Of a stretch of DNA of 64,000 bases, positions 56,939-64,000 are shown piece after piece. The position numbers and the translations under genes were made by a program. The stretch is from Oscarella lobularis (lineage: Eukaryota > Porifera > Homoscleromorpha > Homosclerophorida > Oscarellidae), in the NCBI RefSeq assembly GCF_947507565.1, contig NC_089183.1, positions 3,100,001-3,164,000 of the forward strand, read 5' to 3'. Numbering within the stretch: position 1 is the stretch's first letter; each line of letters opens with the position of its first letter. The notes below the pieces were generated by a model that was given only the letters and a program-made list of their open reading frames with translations, was not told where the DNA came from and made no database searches.

Positions 56939-57817
56939 GACCTGTCCGGGAGAATCGATGTGACAGTCCCGGATTATTTTCTCTGCAGATGGATCGTCCT
57001 CCAACAACGTTGATGTAAGTTTATTGGTATACAGGTCATTTTCGCATATGCAGTGTACATTACTTAAACGCGAACTTATTTTATTTTCAGAGCTAATCAC
57101 TACGTGACGTCATTATCTCTCGCGCTCTTGTGACGTCGTCGATCTGACGTAACGTTTCTCGAACAATCTTAGGTATGCATTTTTCTCCTTAGGGCGTCAA
57201 CTTAGACGTCTTCCTTTCCTTTCACGGGCACACACATGCACGGTCACGTTTACGTTGAAAGACACGCTATTCGCCATACGCCCCCCTTCGCCACCTACGT
57301 CGCGCGATAAAAATAACGCGAGCCCTGATTGGTCGACGCTTCGACTTGGCAGACAGTAATAGGCCGACGTCCCGTGATCGCCGCCCTATCACACTGGCCC
57401 ATTCTTTACCACTCTCGGCCCCGTCAACTATATTTCGAATCGTCGCGAGGTGGCAAGCGATCAGTAAGACATATTGCAGACGTCGAACATGCAGATAGCG
57501 CCGCGTTTCGCTTGGGAATCGACGGGGCGTCGCTCGCGCGCGACACGCCGCCGTTCCCGCGCTTTTTGTTGCTATTTTGCACGTTGGGACGAGTGACTTG
57601 AAGTTTGTCTTAGCGGCAAACCGCACGAGTCCCGCCTTTTAGCTCGATTGCCGCGCGTTTGTCGATTTTTGCGAGTGCGCATGCTCGACGAGTGTTCTCA
57701 TTTGCTTTCAGAACGCTCGCTCTCGTTTCTACCCCCGCCGTGTTTACGACTTCTTTGTCATCGCGGTGAACAAACGAATTCGTGACGTCACGACGACACG
57801 TAAACGCACGTGTTCAC
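56939..57817. promoter_or_regulatory. Bidirectional NUP50 / PHF21-like upstream region with CRE sites
   Basis: About 880 bp between divergent starts. Two perfect TGACGTCA palindromes (57105-57112 and 57783-57790) lie near the two gene ends, with further TGACGT half-sites between about 57120 and 57155. TGACGTCA is the ATF/CREB consensus. A TTTTCAG near 57090 could be a 5' UTR splice acceptor on the plus strand. Open frames inside are not exon-like. Confidence 0.55.
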
Positions 57818-60800
57818 ATGGAGAAGGTGAGACAGCCCCGCCTACTCTTTGATTACAACCCGACTTCTTTCAGTCACGAGATCCAAGCGCTCAGAGCTTG
57901 GACTCACTGCGCCGTCTTACGGACAGTCTCAGCGTGGATTTAACCACCGATCTTCCATCTCAAAGTCCCCCCGCCCCGCCCCTCGCTCCAACCCAACCTC
58001 GCGCGATCTCGCCCCAACTGCCACCCGGCAAACTCCCCATTCCGCGCCTGGCGACGAAATATGAACCGATTCCCATAGCGCCGCGCCTGACAACGATGAC
58101 GGAACCCAATCGGGGGTCCCCTCCGCCGCCCCAACGCGCGCTAAACGACGTAATCATGACGCAGCCCGTTCCAATACCCGTACCCCGCACGATACCGAAC
58201 ATTCTCCCCAAACCGTCGTCGCCGACAATTCGCCCGGTGATGACGTCATCGCCAGCGATCGTCTTTCGCGGACCCCCGGGGGCCCCGCTCCCCATCTCCA
58301 TGTCCGGGCAATCGGGAAAATTCAAATTAGCGCCGGCGACGCCGCAGAACGTTGCCTTGGCAGCGACGTGTCGCACGGCGCTTCTCGTTCCCAAACGAAT
58401 GATTTCCAGTTTGCGTCCGTCGATGCTGTCGTCCCCGGCAACGTCGACGACAATGAGTCAATATCCGAAACCCGTTCAAACGGCGCAAGTCGTCATGGAT
58501 AATCAATATCAACAATCAAGGCAGCAACAGCAGCAACGTTTGAGAGCGGGGGCGGTGCCGTTTTCATTGAAATCAACGGGGGAAATTATGACGAATGTTG
58601 CAGTTTCTCGACAGGCCGTTGCCCCGGGAAACATGGGTAAATTCACGTTGGTTCCGACTCCTCATCCTTCGTCGATGGGAAGACCGGTGGGCGTCGTGGC
58701 AACGATGGATAACAATAAGCCGTCCATACTTCGCAAGCCGGGAAACGTGAAAATATCAATGACGTCATCAGCATCCGGGACACAACCGGCGAGAGTAATG
58801 ACGACGGGCAGAAAACCCGTCTATGTGAAGTACGATCCATTGCCTTCTGCTCATCAACAACAATCTCTACGTCACGTTATGACGTCTAAACGTTACGTGA
58901 CTACACAATCTGCTCCTCATCACGTAACAACGCAATCTCAAGTCGTTCCACGCCCTCGCGTGACGTCACAGCCTCAACCGCGTCTCACTTCTCCTCCGCA
59001 GCAAGATCACGTGGAAATTCTCCAGAAACTTCACAATCACATGAAGGCAAAGGAATCGGTCGCAGTAGCGGCCGCGGCCGCAGGCCCGTCGTCATCGCGA
59101 CCACCACCGCCTCTCATATGCACGTCACAGCCGCCAATTGCACCTCCCCGGATGTTTTACATTCAAAAAAAACCGTCTCCTCCTCCTCCCCCTCCCCCTC
59201 CTCCGGCTCCCGCCCCGCCCCCTCCGACGTCACCACTCGCCACCCATCGCTCTAAAGAATCAATTTTACGCGCTCAACGACAGCGAATGCTAGCGGAAAG
59301 TCGTCGCAAGTTGGAACAACGTTCGGCGGCGATCAATCGTTCCTACGCGCCGCCGCCGCCGCCGCGCGCTCTCGAAGCACGTGACCCCGTCCCCATGGTT
59401 CCCATTCGACCGCGTCCACCTCATCTTCAGCCTCACGATGTTACCATGGCGACACGTCCCCCGCCCCCGCCTCAGCCCCCGCGATTGATGATGCCCTTTC
59501 ACGCCAAGTGGAGACCGCGTCCCTTCGAGATGAAGTCGCATTGGGGGCCGTCCGTCATCTATAGGCCAAAATCCACACCTCAACAACAACAGCAACAACA
59601 GCAACAACAGCATCCGGGACATCAAAAACGTCCTTCCACTCAAGAACATAAGATTGAGAATTCGAGAGCGTTTCGAATTGTTGGCGGGAAAGTCGAGCGA
59701 CCGCGCGTCGTGACGTCGGCGGCGGCGAATGTCCCGGTTGTGCCGCCTACTACGTTGTCCATAGCAACGTCTTCGCCTTCTATAATGATGACGATGAAGA
59801 GACCGAAGTTGATTCCGGCGGGGAGTCCAGTGAAGAAGCCGGTTGCCGTGGTGAAAAGGGGCGTGGAGGAGGAGGGAGACGTGGCAATGATAGACGAGAC
59901 TGAAGTGGCTCGTGGGAAAATTAGTAGAGAGGTGAGTACCTAATAAAATAAATAATTAATTAATAATCACGTGTTTTTTGTAGAAATTGGTGTTTATGGC
60001 TTCTCTGGGTCTTGTGACTCCAAACAAACTAAGAGGCATGTCTATTGATTAATTTAATTGAATACTTTTATTGATTTTTGTAGAAATTCAAGCGAAGCGG
60101 TCGCTAAGGAAACGGCGTTCTTCATATGCAGTTCCGGCACCCGTCACAATCAGTCCAGAAGTAATGATTAGAAATGTTTGATTTTTTATATTGAATTATT
60201 GTTTTTTTCGCTCACAAGCCAAAAAAGAAACGTCTTGATCAGGGATTTCGTATCACGAGCCTATCGGAACTCCAAGATCGACGTCGCCAAGGAAAACGCA
60301 TTCCGGAATCCGTACAAACTTTTTAATCCTATATAATAAATTCCGTAAAATTTTCCTTCATCCAGGAGGATGGTCACGAGGATTCGTGTGCCATTTGTCG
60401 CGGATCCGGGCAAGTTCTCATGTGCGACTCATGCTCACGTGTCTATCATCTCCACTGTCTCGATCCGCCCTTGGGAGAAACGCCGCCTGGCGTCTGGATT
60501 TGCCCCCAGTGCAGAGTAACAAAATAAGCCAATATAATATATTATTTATCTATTTTTTTTCTAGAAAAATTTGGCTAAAAAGGGAGCCGTAAAATGGTCA
60601 GGAACTCTCATGGTTGTGCGTTCGTATTTGGAACATAAATCAGGTATATAAACTTTATTTTTGAGGGCCCCTAGTTACACCTAAGCCCTGTAGAATGCGA
60701 AGAGGAACGAAAATCGCTTATAGAGAAAATTAATCAGCTGCGAGCCCATCGTTCTCGCTTAGAGGAAAGAGCTCAAACGCTGAGCAGCAATATAATGGTT

Positions 60801-60960
60801 AGAATATATCATTAGGAGGTGACCTAAAGCCTTTAGTCCGTCTCCCTTTTAGTCGGAAATTCAGCGTAGATCCGATATTCTCGCGGAGGAGGAGCGAATG
60901 CGTTTGTCGCTTCAAAAATTGGAGAACGTCGTCGCGTCGTTTGCGGCGATTAATAATTAA
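57818..60960 (+). CDS. PHF21/BHC80-like PHD-finger protein
   Basis: Exon 1 is MEK (57818-57826), spliced to [21 protein letters not shown] long Pro/Gln-rich, low-complexity exon runs to 59.94 kb (poly-Pro at 59.17-59.22 kb, poly-Gln at 59.58 kb). Then the BHC80 signature [20 protein letters not shown] and [10 protein letters not shown], a basic linker, and a PHD finger ([40 protein letters not shown]; 60.37-60.52 kb). [15 protein letters not shown] and a coiled coil ending [10 protein letters not shown] finish it. In vertebrates BHC80 reads unmethylated H3K4 in the LSD1-CoREST complex; the PHD and coiled coil here are consistent with that role. The orthologue could be the PHF21A/B ancestor. 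Confidence 0.92.
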
Positions 60961-61273
60961 TTAAATAATAATTGCGTTGTTGGCCCGCGAGATGTCTTTG
61001 GTGGTGAATATTTGCATGATGGAACATCCGTTATATGTCTTGTCTATCTCAAACAAAGGACCGCCCTCTTTGAATGAATATGATCTCGAAAGGAACGATG
61101 AGAGAAATTAAGAGCACGTGACAACGCATCCAAAATCTCATTGATTTAAGCACGTGACTACAAAATCCTAATCAAAGTTTCTACTGTACTCTACGCATGC
61201 GGACCGGTGACGTAATTAATTCAGGGGTCTGTTTTAACGCGCGATAGACACTCGTTTGTGTTTCTCTTCGGGC
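60961..61273. promoter_or_regulatory. Promoter region of ABTB-like gene with two E-boxes
   Basis: Two CACGTGAC elements, with the CACGTG core at 61115-61120 and 61151-61156, 36 bp apart and within 160 bp of the start codon. CACGTG is the bHLH-Zip (Myc/USF/MITF) core. Otherwise unremarkable. Confidence 0.5.

Positions 61274-64000
<2,727 letters not shown>

Noticed and set aside
57267..57626. Open frames on both strands in the NUP50/PHF21-like spacer
   Set aside because: Short, no motif, and within a region with promoter-type sites; more likely non-coding.

Overview
The window looks like nuclear DNA of a compact, early-branching animal genome; a sponge is my best guess. Genes are densely packed on both strands and split by many GT-AG introns, mostly about 45-80 nt. 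The gene set is metazoan: UBR5, NUP50, a PHF21/BHC80 protein, an ABTB/BTBD11-type protein, CLCA proteins, an SRCR receptor, cytosolic phospholipase A2, and a glutamate dehydrogenase with the animal-type antenna. There are no operons, CRISPR arrays or prokaryotic signals. Exon boundaries were read by eye and should be taken as approximate unless a base is quoted.

Layout. 0-4.7 kb (-): an ankyrin-Roc-COR gene that runs off the left edge, with a hAT-like MITE in its first intron. 5.2-15.5 kb (-): a UBR5-type HECT E3 ligase that appears to lack both the UBR box and the MLLE domain. 15.2-24.6 kb: a tandem duplication of about 4.7 kb. Each copy holds a CLCA gene; the duplication also left an orphan copy of UBR5 exon 1 and a 3' fragment of the next gene. 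24.2-25.5 kb (-): a protein of unknown function, possibly axonemal, divergently paired with a C2-domain cPLA2 gene (+) at 25.7-28.6 kb. 28.7-38.0 kb (+): mitochondrial glutamate dehydrogenase, with one intron swollen to 6.2 kb by a hierarchical 9-bp satellite of about 5.8 kb. 38.7-41.0 kb (-): two tandem NNMT/PNMT-like methyltransferases. 41.9-43.7 kb (-): a three-SRCR single-pass receptor. 44.5-53.2 kb (-): a second ankyrin-Roc-COR gene ending in a Death domain, with about 34 one-repeat ankyrin exons. 53.3-55.2 kb: a foreign-looking patch with two decayed glycoside hydrolase copies and an intronless GIY-YIG / CCHC-knuckle gene ending in a CaaX box. 55.4-56.9 kb (-): NUP50. 57.8-61.0 kb (+): PHF21-like PHD protein. 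61.3-64.0 kb (+): ABTB/BTBD11-like protein, cut by the right edge.

The genes do not form one pathway. The recurring theme is local duplication at every scale: 9-bp satellite units, 30-140 bp intronic minisatellites, single ankyrin exons, whole genes, and a multi-gene segment. The two ankyrin-Roc-COR genes are clear paralogues and would be intracellular GTPase-linked signalling scaffolds. The most unusual items are the UBR5 without its classical recognition domains, the GIY-YIG-CCHC-CaaX protein, and the satellite-filled GLUD intron.
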